Shown here piece after piece: positions 32,800 through 41,100 of a stretch of DNA of 64,000 nucleotides. Position numbers and translations under genes: made by a program. Source of the DNA: Flavobacterium sp. M31R6 (GTDB lineage: Bacteria > Bacteroidota > Bacteroidia > Flavobacteriales > Flavobacteriaceae); the NCBI RefSeq assembly GCF_013284035.1, contig NZ_CP054141.1:1798001-1862000 (forward strand), written 5' to 3'. The notes under the pieces were generated by a model. It did not search any database. It had not been told where the DNA came from and worked only from the letters and a program-made list of their open reading frames with translations. The stretch's first letter is position 1. Every line of letters starts with the position of its first letter.

Positions 32800-34056
32800 C
32801 TAAAGGTATTTCAATCCTTTTTTTCTAATGCTTTGATATAAAATAGATTTTGGACCTCTAACAATTTGAGATTTGTAAATCCCGATAGAGCCGGAAAAAA
32901 AGTAAGCAATGATACAGGCAATTCCGATGAAAACGCCACTTTCTATACCAAAAAGTTCCATTCCCATAACCGTACAAGCGATAGGAGTATGGGTTGCACC
33001 CGAAAACACGGCCACAAATCCCATTCCAGCCAATAAAGCTATCGGTAATGGGACAATTACAGATAAAGCACTTCCCAATGTTGCCCCAACAAAAAAGAGT
33101 GGGGTTACTTCGCCTCCCTTAAATCCAGCTCCAAGGGTAAAACCAGTAAAGAGGATTTTTAAAAGAAAATCATAAGGAGCATTATGAATGGAAAAAGCAT
33201 CTACAATCATAGGAACTCCTAATCCAATATATTTTGTGGTGCCAATTAAATAAATTGATATGGCTAGAATAATTCCGCCTATGAAAGGTCTTAATGGTGG
33301 ATAATTTATGTTCTTGGAAAATAATTTTCCCCAAAAATGGGTGCTTCTTGCAAAAAGTAAAGCGGCTAATCCAAACAAAATACTGGCGATAAGTATCCAA
33401 AATATAGCAGTGAAATTCATTTCGGGAACTGCAGGAATGCTATAATGAGTGTGTTTTATTTCCCAGAATTCAACGGTGAAATAAGCAATATAGGCTACCA
33501 GAAAAGAGCAGACAATACTTCTAAAATTAATTTTGTGAAAAAAAATAACTTCCAATGCGAATATCGCACCAGCTAGCGGTGTTCCAAAAACCGAAGCAAA
33601 GCCAGCGCTAATTCCCAGAATAATCAAGGTTCTTCTTTCGGAATGATTTAGTCTGAAAATATTGGTGCATAAATCGGCAATGGCACCACCCATTTGCACT
33701 GCAGTTCCTTCCCTGCCTGCTGAACCACCAAATAGATGCGTTATTAATGTGCCCAAAAGAACCAACGGCGCCATAAGGAACGGAATCTTTTTTTCGGGTT
33801 TATTGTACTCTTCCAATAATAGGTTGTTGCCTTTTGCAATTTTGGAATCAAAGTAAAAGTAACAATAGCCAATAAGTAAACCGCCAAAGGGCAGGAAACA
33901 AATAATCCAATTGTGATGATTTCGGACTTGGGTTACAAACTCTAATGAAACCAAGAAAAAAGCAGATGCCGATCCAGAAAAAATGCCTATCAAACAACAA
34001 ATGAAAGTCCATTTGAGTGTGATAAGCATTATTTGTTTTATTTTTTCAAAATTCAT
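32800..34056 (-). CDS. CLC-family anion transporter, probable fluoride/proton antiporter type
   Basis: The 418-residue protein has about ten membrane segments and CLC motifs. Several features point to the CLC-F branch, which exports fluoride: GNNLLLEE (residues 76-83), HLFGGSAGREGTAVQMGG with Met122 where chloride CLCs have Ile, and GFKGGEVTPLFFVGA in place of the usual GxFxP. The canonical GSGIP loop is absent. No CBS domains follow. CLC-F assignment rests on remembered signatures. I found no fluoride riboswitch in the short upstream gap. The gene runs 65 bp after ridA on the same strand. Confidence 0.85.
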   Translation of the reverse strand: MNFEKIKQIMLITLKWTFICCLIGIFSGSASAFFLVSLEFVTQVRNHHNWIICFLPFGGLLIGYCYFYFDSKIAKGNNLLLEEYNKPEKKIPFLMAPLVLLGTLITHLFGGSAGREGTAVQMGGAIADLCTNIFRLNHSERRTLIILGISAGFASVFGTPLAGAIFALEVIFFHKINFRSIVCSFLVAYIAYFTVEFWEIKHTHYSIPAVPEMNFTAIFWILIASILFGLAALLFARSTHFWGKLFSKNINYPPLRPFIGGIILAISIYLIGTTKYIGLGVPMIVDAFSIHNAPYDFLLKILFTGFTLGAGFKGGEVTPLFFVGATLGSALSVIVPLPIALLAGMGFVAVFSGATHTPIACTVMGMELFGIESGVFIGIACIIAYFFSGSIGIYKSQIVRGPKSILYQSIRKKGLKYL

Positions 34057-34121
34057 CGATTGCGTTACTTTTTTTAAATAAATTTTATGCTAAAGTATTA
34101 CAATTCATACTATTTTTTGAA

Positions 34122-34508
34122 CTATTCTGATGCAATTGCTGTAAATTCTATTTCAACCAAGTATTCTGGAGCAACCAATTGGTTGATACCATAAAAACCG
34201 GTAGTGGGTTTTATGTCTTTGAAAAAAGTTGCATGTGCTTTTGCAACTTCTTCAAAAGTAGAAACATCGGTAGTGAAAATTCGGGTGCGGATCACGTCTT
34301 TCATTCCTACTTTAAGATCTTCCAATACTTTTTCGACTCTTTCCAAGATATTTAAGGTTTGTGCATATGCATCATCGGCTTTTACTTTTTCGCCGTCAAC
34401 TATTGCAACAGTTCCGGATACTTCAATGATGTTTCCTATACGGACTGCACGACAATATCCCATTTTGTCTTCCCATGGTGACCCAGTTAAGATGTTTTCT
34501 CTTTTCAT
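34122..34508 (-). CDS. ridA: RidA-family (YjgF/UK114) reactive imine deaminase
   Basis: RidA proteins hydrolyse reactive 2-aminoacrylate and related imines that leak from PLP enzymes. The protein has 128 residues, the family length, with RIGNIIEVSGTVAI, DVIRTRIFTTDVSTFEEV (the catalytic arginine is expected here) and the C-terminal glutamate motif YLVEIEFTAIA. The N-terminal half is somewhat divergent (LTGSPWEDKMGYCRAVRIG), typical of RidA subfamilies other than the archetype, so the exact substrate may differ. Confidence 0.87.
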   Translation of the reverse strand: MKRENILTGSPWEDKMGYCRAVRIGNIIEVSGTVAIVDGEKVKADDAYAQTLNILERVEKVLEDLKVGMKDVIRTRIFTTDVSTFEEVAKAHATFFKDIKPTTGFYGINQLVAPEYLVEIEFTAIASE

Positions 34509-34860
34509 TATTTGGTTTTTTAGTTTTGTTAATTGCTGCTTAAAAGTATCTAAATCTAAAGATTTTCCTTTAAAGGGCGCAATTTATAAAAATTAGAATT
34601 AAAAAAACAATCACTTTACGGCGTGAGCTTATCTTGAGGTAGTTTTTCATTTTTTATAACAAAATAAGCGAGATGTTTTAATTTCTGATAACGGTTCAGT
34701 GATTGGAGATAATTTTATTGTGTAGTTTTGTTTTTTCTAAATTTAGAATTTCTTAACAGGTCAGGAGAAATAAATTATGTTAGTTTTGTGATTTTATAAG
34801 CACTGTTTTTTTATTTTTGAAAAAAATGTTTTTAGATAGAAAACCTACTTTTTTAATGCT
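34509..34860. other. 352-bp divergent gap between ridA and a secreted-protein gene
   Basis: The right end holds a promoter for the next gene: TTTG at 34785-34788 and TATTTTTG at 34812-34819, 23 bp apart. The rest is AT-rich and shows no gene or obvious repeat. Confidence 0.5.
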
Positions 34861-35526
34861 ATGAAACAAATTTTATTTATTTTTCTGATAGGTTTTTCGA
34901 CCTGTACGTATGCTCAATTTGAGTCGAGTACAAAGTTCAAAGCGATTCCGCCAGTTAATATAAAACCAAAAGAAAAGAAGCCTACACCTCCAATTGATTC
35001 TTCTGTTATTATTCCTCCCAATGTTTATAAAAGCCCAAATGTACAGTCGCCTCCGAATGCTGTTTCGGACTATAAACTAAAAGTTAAGAGTGAGATTTCC
35101 ATGATTCCAAAGAATGAGTTCATTAATCCTGGGGATGAGGTAAGAGATAGATTGAACAAAAAAACTGACCGTCAGGAAGGAGTTGCGTACCGTCGCAATC
35201 AAAGTTTAGGTACTTATAAAACGACTTCTGAATCAGCCAAAGTCATGTATAGGGATGCCCAATATGTAGACGGCGATTTAATTAGGGTGTATTTGAATGG
35301 AGAGGTCATTCAATCTTCAGTGTATTTGGATAGTAATTTTAAAGGTTTTGAAATTACTTTGCAAAAAGGTTTTAATAAAATAGATTTTGAAGCATTAAAT
35401 CAAGGGGATTCTGGCCCCAATACAGCCGAATTCAGAGTTTATGATGATAAAAAAAATCTGGTTTCGGCTAGTGAATGGAATCTTGGTACAGGTTTTAAAG
35501 CCACTATTATTCTTGTAAAGGAGTAG
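34861..35526 (+). CDS. Secreted protein of unknown function, 221 residues
   Basis: A signal peptide (MKQILFIFLIGFSTCTYAQ) is followed by a proline- and lysine-rich linker (VNIKPKEKKPTPPIDSSVIIPPNVY) and a C-terminal domain of about 110 residues with predicted beta strands (DLIRVYLNGEVIQSSVYLD, NKIDFEALNQGDSGPNTAEFRVYDDKKN). The domain resembles the small beta-sandwich proteins common in Flavobacteriaceae envelopes, but I cannot name a family. A good promoter lies 42 bp upstream. It is convergent with the next lipoprotein gene. Confidence 0.75.
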   Translation: MKQILFIFLIGFSTCTYAQFESSTKFKAIPPVNIKPKEKKPTPPIDSSVIIPPNVYKSPNVQSPPNAVSDYKLKVKSEISMIPKNEFINPGDEVRDRLNKKTDRQEGVAYRRNQSLGTYKTTSESAKVMYRDAQYVDGDLIRVYLNGEVIQSSVYLDSNFKGFEITLQKGFNKIDFEALNQGDSGPNTAEFRVYDDKKNLVSASEWNLGTGFKATIILVKE

Positions 35527-35551
35527 TTTTAATTTTTTTTAGAAAAAAAGA

Positions 35552-36079
35552 TTAAAAAGGATCGGCAGTAACTTTAAATTTCATATCCGCTTTTACTGTT
35601 GTCTCTTGGGTCAAGGTTTCTTTTGTAATTACCGATGTTCTTATTTTGTAACTCGAAGCCTTAATATATTTGTCTAACTTTTGGGCAGTACAAGTAAGAT
35701 TGATAGTATTTGTGGTTGAGCTGATATTATCCAGAAAAGCCAATTCGATTTCATCATCGGCAGTTGTAGAAATATACATGTGAACAGATTTTAGAAAACT
35801 AAATGTTTTATCAGCAGGACTTGTGATACTCAATTTTAATTCATCCAATTTTACATCTTTTACTAAATCCACATTTGTGTTATTGTTCTTAAATTCTGAA
35901 GTAGAATTGGTTGTAACATCTGGCGTTGCCACTTCAAAAGGAGAGTTAAAAGGCAATCCACTATTTATTTTAAATGTAGTTTGATCGGAAATAGTAAAAG
36001 TCAATAATTTGTCTACTTCATTGCATGAGACTATCATTAAGGCTAAAAGAACTAGAATTGTAATTTTTTTTGTTTTCAT
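35552..36079 (-). CDS. Lipoprotein of unknown function, 175 residues
   Basis: The lipobox is ALMIVSC (Cys19). The mature part is beta-rich and Thr/Asn-rich (FTISDQTTFKINSGLPFNSP, LKLSITSPADKTFSFLKSVHMYIS), the style of small adhesin-like or immunoglobulin-like envelope proteins. No family is recognised. A minus-strand -7 element TACATTTG lies at 36120-36113, giving a leader of about 28 bases. It is convergent with the secreted-protein gene to its left, with 25 bp between the stops. Confidence 0.72.
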   Translation of the reverse strand: MKTKKITILVLLALMIVSCNEVDKLLTFTISDQTTFKINSGLPFNSPFEVATPDVTTNSTSEFKNNNTNVDLVKDVKLDELKLSITSPADKTFSFLKSVHMYISTTADDEIELAFLDNISSTTNTINLTCTAQKLDKYIKASSYKIRTSVITKETLTQETTVKADMKFKVTADPF

Positions 36080-36197
36080 TTAAGGTAAAAGTTTATGATT
36101 TGGAGTTTCGTGCAAATGTAATCTAACTAGATATACAATCTCATCATTTAACGGTTTTACCATTTAATTATTATATGAATCGAATTATGTAGGAATG

Positions 36198-37340
36198 TTA
36201 TTTCAGTGTCAATGGATGAAAAGTTCTCCAACTATGCCAGTATTCTTGATAGGCTTTTATGGATTTAAGTCCATTAACTAAGGGGTTTGTTGATTTTCCA
36301 AGAAATGTATAGCTGTTTTGTCCATCATTTAATAGATTTCCTTCAAGAGTGAATTTTTGATCATTATTATTTCTTTGTAAAACCGTGAAACTTTTTTTGT
36401 CATTGGCCAAAACCAATACGATTGGTTTATTGTTGATTACATCATAAACGATTCTTTTCTTTACAAAGTCATTCCAGTCATAGGCTTTACTTTGATTGTC
36501 AATGGTAATACCAACAACCCATGACTTGTCTTTCCATGAAAGTGTATCTCTTCTTGTTAGATTTCCTTTTCTTCTTCCGGATTCATAATTACTCAAGCTG
36601 TCATACTCTGTTTTGAAATTTTTGTCAACTTGCATGATTAAACTTTTTGGGTTTAAGTCGAGCCATTTGTTTAATGACATTTGATTGCTTTGTAATTCGG
36701 GTAAAGATTGTCCTTTTAATGCTCCTGCAATTGCTTCTCCAGTAGCTTGTCTCCACCAACTTTTGGTCGTTTTGTCTTCAAACATAGCATTAAAATGATC
36801 CATCCCTACTAATCTAAAAGTTTCTTTTTTACCATTTACTATTGGTTCAAAAACACGGCCAGATCTGCAAACAGTACAATAGGTAACAAGTATCGGATGT
36901 TGGGCAATTGTGTCAAACACCTGGTGATGGTATCCTAAAAATTGTATGGGATAAGCTCTGGACTCTCCTTTGTAAGTGATGCCAATAACAATTCGGCTTG
37001 TATCCACTTTGCTTTTTGAGGCATCACTCATTTTTAGGTTAGTGGTTTGATGAAACATAGAATCTGCTGCCATGACATAATTTGTAGAATAACCAATCCC
37101 AATAGCGATAACTAAAGAGATTAGAGAGAAAATTTTTGATTTTTGAAAAGCGGCTTTAAAGCCAAAAAGGACCATTAGTATAAAAACCAATCTAAAAATC
37201 CATCTCCAAGAATACAAAAAATAGGCCAAATCGATACTGTTCATTTCCTGACTTCCAGGCATTGGCATTATAAAATAAACATTTGCAATTTCAAATATCA
37301 ATAACCCGAGTATACCGAAATAATAGATTTTTTTTGCCAT
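36198..37340 (-). CDS. DUF3179-domain membrane protein
   Basis: The 380-residue protein has about three N-terminal membrane spans (~4-100) and then an extracytoplasmic DUF3179 domain (~112-370). The signature VTYCTVCRSGRVFEP near residue 157 has a C-x(2)-C pair, and GMDHFNAMFEDKTTKSWWRQATGEAI is also typical. DUF3179 proteins are widespread and uncharacterised; the cysteine pair hints at metal or redox chemistry, which is inference. It is divergent from guaA. Confidence 0.85.
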   Translation of the reverse strand: MAKKIYYFGILGLLIFEIANVYFIMPMPGSQEMNSIDLAYFLYSWRWIFRLVFILMVLFGFKAAFQKSKIFSLISLVIAIGIGYSTNYVMAADSMFHQTTNLKMSDASKSKVDTSRIVIGITYKGESRAYPIQFLGYHHQVFDTIAQHPILVTYCTVCRSGRVFEPIVNGKKETFRLVGMDHFNAMFEDKTTKSWWRQATGEAIAGALKGQSLPELQSNQMSLNKWLDLNPKSLIMQVDKNFKTEYDSLSNYESGRRKGNLTRRDTLSWKDKSWVVGITIDNQSKAYDWNDFVKKRIVYDVINNKPIVLVLANDKKSFTVLQRNNNDQKFTLEGNLLNDGQNSYTFLGKSTNPLVNGLKSIKAYQEYWHSWRTFHPLTLK

Positions 37341-37533
37341 AGCGTGTAGATTTGGTTCTAATTAATAGTAGGTTTTGGTTTTTTATAATTGATTATAAAT
37401 TGGATATTCTTTGTTTTTTGTTGCTTTTTCTTGAATTAATTTGACTCTTTTGCTTAAAATAAAGAAAAGTTATTCGATAAAAATAAAATAAAAATTTTTC
37501 AAAATACAATTTTTCAATTCCGAATATATAAAG

Positions 37534-37541
37534 TATTTTTG
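37534..37541 (+). promoter_or_regulatory. -7 element immediately before guaA
   Basis: TATTTTTG ends only 3 bp before the guaA start codon at 37545. Transcription from it would begin at or inside the ATG, so a leaderless message or a more upstream promoter must be considered. No good -33 TTG is visible. Confidence 0.4.
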
Positions 37542-37544
37542 CGC

Positions 37545-39074
37545 ATGCAACACAACGTACTTATTTTAGATTTCGGATCGCAATATACACAGCTTATTGC
37601 GCGTAGAGTTCGCGAATTAAATATATTCTGCGAAATTTTTCCTTACAATCATTTTCCAGATGATTTATCAAGTTATAAAGCCGTAATTCTTGGAGGAAGC
37701 CCTTTTTCTGTTAGAGGAGAAGATGCACCGCATCCAGATTTATCACAAATTAGAGGTAAGCTTCCTATGCTGGCCGTTTGTTACGGAGCGCAATATTTAG
37801 CCCATTTTAGTGGAGGAGAAGTTGCTGCTTCAAACACCAGAGAATACGGAAGAGCGAATTTATCCTATATTAAAGAAGGCGAAACTTTCTTTGACGGCGT
37901 TTCTGAAAACAGCCAGGTTTGGATGAGCCATAGCGACAGTATTAAAGCATTGCCTGCAAATGGCGTAAAGTTGGCGAGTACCCACGATGTGGAATATGCC
38001 GCTTACAAAATCGAAGGAGAAACTACTTATGCCATTCAATACCATCCTGAGGTTTTTCATTCTACTGACGGTTCAAAAATGTTAGAGAATTTCTTGGTAA
38101 AAATTGCCGAGGTTCCTCAAAATTTCACTCCAAATGCTTTCGTTGAAGAAATTGTAGCCGAAATGAAAGAAAAAATCGGAAACGACAAAGTTGTTTTAGG
38201 TCTTTCTGGAGGTGTAGATTCAACTGTAGCTGCGGTTTTATTAAATAAAGCAATTGGGAAAAATCTGTATTGTATTTTTGTAAACAATGGATTGCTTCGT
38301 AAAAATGAATTCCAAAGTGTTTTAGATCAATACGAAGGAATGGGATTGAACGTAAAAGGAGTAGATGCTTCCCAACGTTTTTATGATGCTTTAGCAGGAG
38401 TTACTGATCCAGAATTAAAAAGAAAAGCAATCGGAAATGCGTTTATCGAAGTTTTTGATGCAGAATCACATCTTATCGAAGATGTTACTTGGTTAGCCCA
38501 AGGAACGATATATCCTGACGTTATCGAATCGGTTTCGGTAAAAGGACCATCAGCAACTATCAAATCACACCATAATGTGGGTGGTTTACCAGATTATATG
38601 AAACTTAAAATTGTTGAACCTTTGCGTATGCTTTTCAAAGATGAAGTACGTAGAGTAGGAGCAACTTTAGGAATTGATCCAGAATTATTAGGAAGACACC
38701 CTTTTCCAGGACCTGGATTGTCTATTCGTATTTTAGGAGACATTACTTTAGAGAAAGTACAAATCTTGCAAGATGTAGATAAAGTCTTTATTGACGGATT
38801 GAAATCTTGGGGATTATATGATAAAGTATGGCAGGCAGGAGCTATTTTATTGCCAGTAAATAGCGTTGGAGTAATGGGCGATGAGCGTACTTACGAAAAA
38901 GTGGTTGCCTTGAGAGCTGTTGAATCAACAGACGGAATGACTGCGGATTGGGTACATTTGCCTTATGAATTCTTGATGAAAGTGTCGAATGATATCATCA
39001 ATAAAGTAAAAGGAGTGAATCGTGTAGTTTACGATATAAGTTCAAAACCACCAGCAACAATTGAGTGGGAATAA
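37545..39074 (+). CDS. guaA: GMP synthase (glutamine-hydrolysing)
   Basis: GuaA converts XMP to GMP with glutamine and ATP. The protein has 509 residues. The class I amidotransferase domain comes first ([16 protein letters not shown], nucleophile Cys in [15 protein letters not shown], and YHPEVFHS). The PP-loop ATP pyrophosphatase domain follows ([15 protein letters not shown]), then the dimerisation domain with the invariant C-terminus PPATIEWE. The ATG at 37545 (MQHNVLIL) is preferred to a TTG two codons earlier. It precedes two LysM genes, which is a common flavobacterial order. Confidence 0.97.
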   Translation: MQHNVLILDFGSQYTQLIARRVRELNIFCEIFPYNHFPDDLSSYKAVILGGSPFSVRGEDAPHPDLSQIRGKLPMLAVCYGAQYLAHFSGGEVAASNTREYGRANLSYIKEGETFFDGVSENSQVWMSHSDSIKALPANGVKLASTHDVEYAAYKIEGETTYAIQYHPEVFHSTDGSKMLENFLVKIAEVPQNFTPNAFVEEIVAEMKEKIGNDKVVLGLSGGVDSTVAAVLLNKAIGKNLYCIFVNNGLLRKNEFQSVLDQYEGMGLNVKGVDASQRFYDALAGVTDPELKRKAIGNAFIEVFDAESHLIEDVTWLAQGTIYPDVIESVSVKGPSATIKSHHNVGGLPDYMKLKIVEPLRMLFKDEVRRVGATLGIDPELLGRHPFPGPGLSIRILGDITLEKVQILQDVDKVFIDGLKSWGLYDKVWQAGAILLPVNSVGVMGDERTYEKVVALRAVESTDGMTADWVHLPYEFLMKVSNDIINKVKGVNRVVYDISSKPPATIEWE

Positions 39075-39135
39075 TATAATTTTTTTAACATTAAGTCGTT
39101 ACATTTGTAACGACTTAATTTTTAAAATTATATTT

Positions 39136-41037
39136 ATGAAAGGACTTTTAAGAGTTTTATTATTTATCGGTTTTGTTTCTAATGTCTCTTTTGGACAGCA
39201 ATCTGTAGCAAAACACACAGTTTTAAAAGGCGAAACAATCCCCCAAATCGCTCAAAACTATAACACTACTCCTTCTGAAATTTATAGACTTAATCCAGAA
39301 GCCCAAAACGGAATCGCAGAAAACCAAATGCTTAACGTTCCAGAATTACTTCCTCAATCCAAAAATACAATTACTCATACTGTTGCCCCAAAAGAAACAT
39401 TGTTTGGGCTAGCGACAAAATATAATATCAAAGTCGAAGCCATTCAAAGTGCAAATACTGTTGCTTTGGCTAATGGATTGCAAGTAGGACAACAATTAGT
39501 TATTCCACAAGAAAATACTCAGAAAACAGAAACAGTTATTGCAAAAAATACTCATTTGGTTCAGCCTAAAGAGTCATTATTCAGCATTGCCAGACTTTAT
39601 AATGTATCTGTTGAAGATTTAGATAAAGCGAATTCGGCTATTTTAAAAGACGGATTGCAAGTAGGGCAAGAAATTAAAATTCCAAACAAAAAGAAAACTC
39701 TTGATGGTAGAGTGAGAGTTATCAATGCCGAAACTGTTTTTTATGTGGTAAAAGCCAAAGAAACCAAGTATTCTATAGCAAAACAATTCGGAATAACTGT
39801 AGAACAATTGGAATCTCAAAATCCTGAAATTGTAAACGGATTAACTGAAGGAAATAAATTGGCTATCAATGTAAAAGAAGTGAAGCCAACCAATGAAAAT
39901 GAAGAATTGATGCTTGCTTTGGCAGAAAAACAAGTTGTGGTAGAAAAATCCAAGGCTAATGCCAAAGAAATTAATAGCCTTAAAGAAAAACTAGTATTAC
40001 AAGAAGAAATTAATCAAAAGGTGATTAATGTAAATGGTCTTTTGGTGAATCTAAAAGAGATTGAAAATACCAAAGAAGGTTCGGCCGAAAAACTTAAATT
40101 GGTTTTGGAGGCCAATAAAAATATTCAGGAAATTCTTTTGGTCAAATTGGATTCATTAGTGAAAACAATGGGTAAAGATTTGAATGAATTGAAAAAAACA
40201 GAATTGGTCGATCTTGACGAATCCATTCGTTTGCAAAAAATATCCAATGAGAATATCCAAAAGACGAATGAATTGTCACAACAGCTTAAAAAGCAATTGG
40301 CAGAGAACAGAAAAGTATATTCTGGTTTGATGGACAAAGCAGAGCGAATTGTTGTAGAAGAGAATCAAGAATACAAGAAAAGTATCAGAGAAAACAGTAA
40401 AACAAAGGTTGATCAGAAAACTGTGAAATTTACTCCGGTGGATTTGAAAAACATGGAAATGGAGCAAAAAACTCGTGATTTGAATAACATGAAGTTGATA
40501 ACAAAACTGGATTCCTTAAATAATGAGAGTAAGTCAGAATTGAAATTACATATCAGTAAGGCTGCTTTTTATAGTAAACAAGCTCGATTGTTTGATGATA
40601 ATTTGGCTAAATTAAAAAATCAAAGTTATCAGAATAAAGCATACGAATCTCAAACTAAAGCTAAAACAGCTGTGGTGTCTAAATCGCTTACTTTGGATCA
40701 AATTAAAAAAGAGTTGGCTAAGCAACCAGCTAAGGTTAAAGCAATTAAAATTGAAAAAATTGAAGGTGTAAAGGATTTGAAATCTGGATATTATGTTGTG
40801 TTGGGGAATTTTCATGTAGCTAGTGAAAGAGATGCTTTTATTCGAAAATTAACCGATTCAGGTTCTTTGGATGCTAATTTTTTCTATAATATTAATATAC
40901 TTTCGTATTATGTTTATTCTAAGACCTTTGCTACAAAAGAAGAGGCGCAATATGAGTTTGTTCAAAAACAAGGAAAACCGCTTTTTGAAAAAATGTTTAT
41001 TGCTAATATAATTTCCGAGAATACAATTAAGGAATAA
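39136..41037 (+). CDS. LysM-repeat secreted protein with a SPOR-like C-terminus
   Basis: The 633-residue protein has a signal peptide (ending SFG) and four LysM peptidoglycan-binding repeats in the first ~265 residues (HTVLKGETIPQIAQNYNTTP, HTVAPKETLFGLATKYNI, LVQPKESLFSIARLYNV, YVVKAKETKYSIAKQFGI). A long charged coiled-coil region (~270-550) comes next. The C-terminal ~80 residues (SGYYVVLGNFHVASERDAFI) have the look of a SPOR-like domain. It probably bridges the envelope to peptidoglycan during growth or division. It lies 61 bp after guaA and 63 bp before a related LysM protein. The ATG at 39136 starts the signal peptide. Confidence 0.85.
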   Translation: MKGLLRVLLFIGFVSNVSFGQQSVAKHTVLKGETIPQIAQNYNTTPSEIYRLNPEAQNGIAENQMLNVPELLPQSKNTITHTVAPKETLFGLATKYNIKVEAIQSANTVALANGLQVGQQLVIPQENTQKTETVIAKNTHLVQPKESLFSIARLYNVSVEDLDKANSAILKDGLQVGQEIKIPNKKKTLDGRVRVINAETVFYVVKAKETKYSIAKQFGITVEQLESQNPEIVNGLTEGNKLAINVKEVKPTNENEELMLALAEKQVVVEKSKANAKEINSLKEKLVLQEEINQKVINVNGLLVNLKEIENTKEGSAEKLKLVLEANKNIQEILLVKLDSLVKTMGKDLNELKKTELVDLDESIRLQKISNENIQKTNELSQQLKKQLAENRKVYSGLMDKAERIVVEENQEYKKSIRENSKTKVDQKTVKFTPVDLKNMEMEQKTRDLNNMKLITKLDSLNNESKSELKLHISKAAFYSKQARLFDDNLAKLKNQSYQNKAYESQTKAKTAVVSKSLTLDQIKKELAKQPAKVKAIKIEKIEGVKDLKSGYYVVLGNFHVASERDAFIRKLTDSGSLDANFFYNINILSYYVYSKTFATKEEAQYEFVQKQGKPLFEKMFIANIISENTIKE

Positions 41038-41100
41038 ATTAACAACGATAGAAGGAATATTTGCCATAAACACAGTATTTTTACTGAATTAAAAACACAC

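Noticed and set aside
34057..34121. Fluoride riboswitch upstream of the CLC transporter
   Set aside because: The gap is only 65 bp and shows none of the conserved pseudoknot bases that I would expect.
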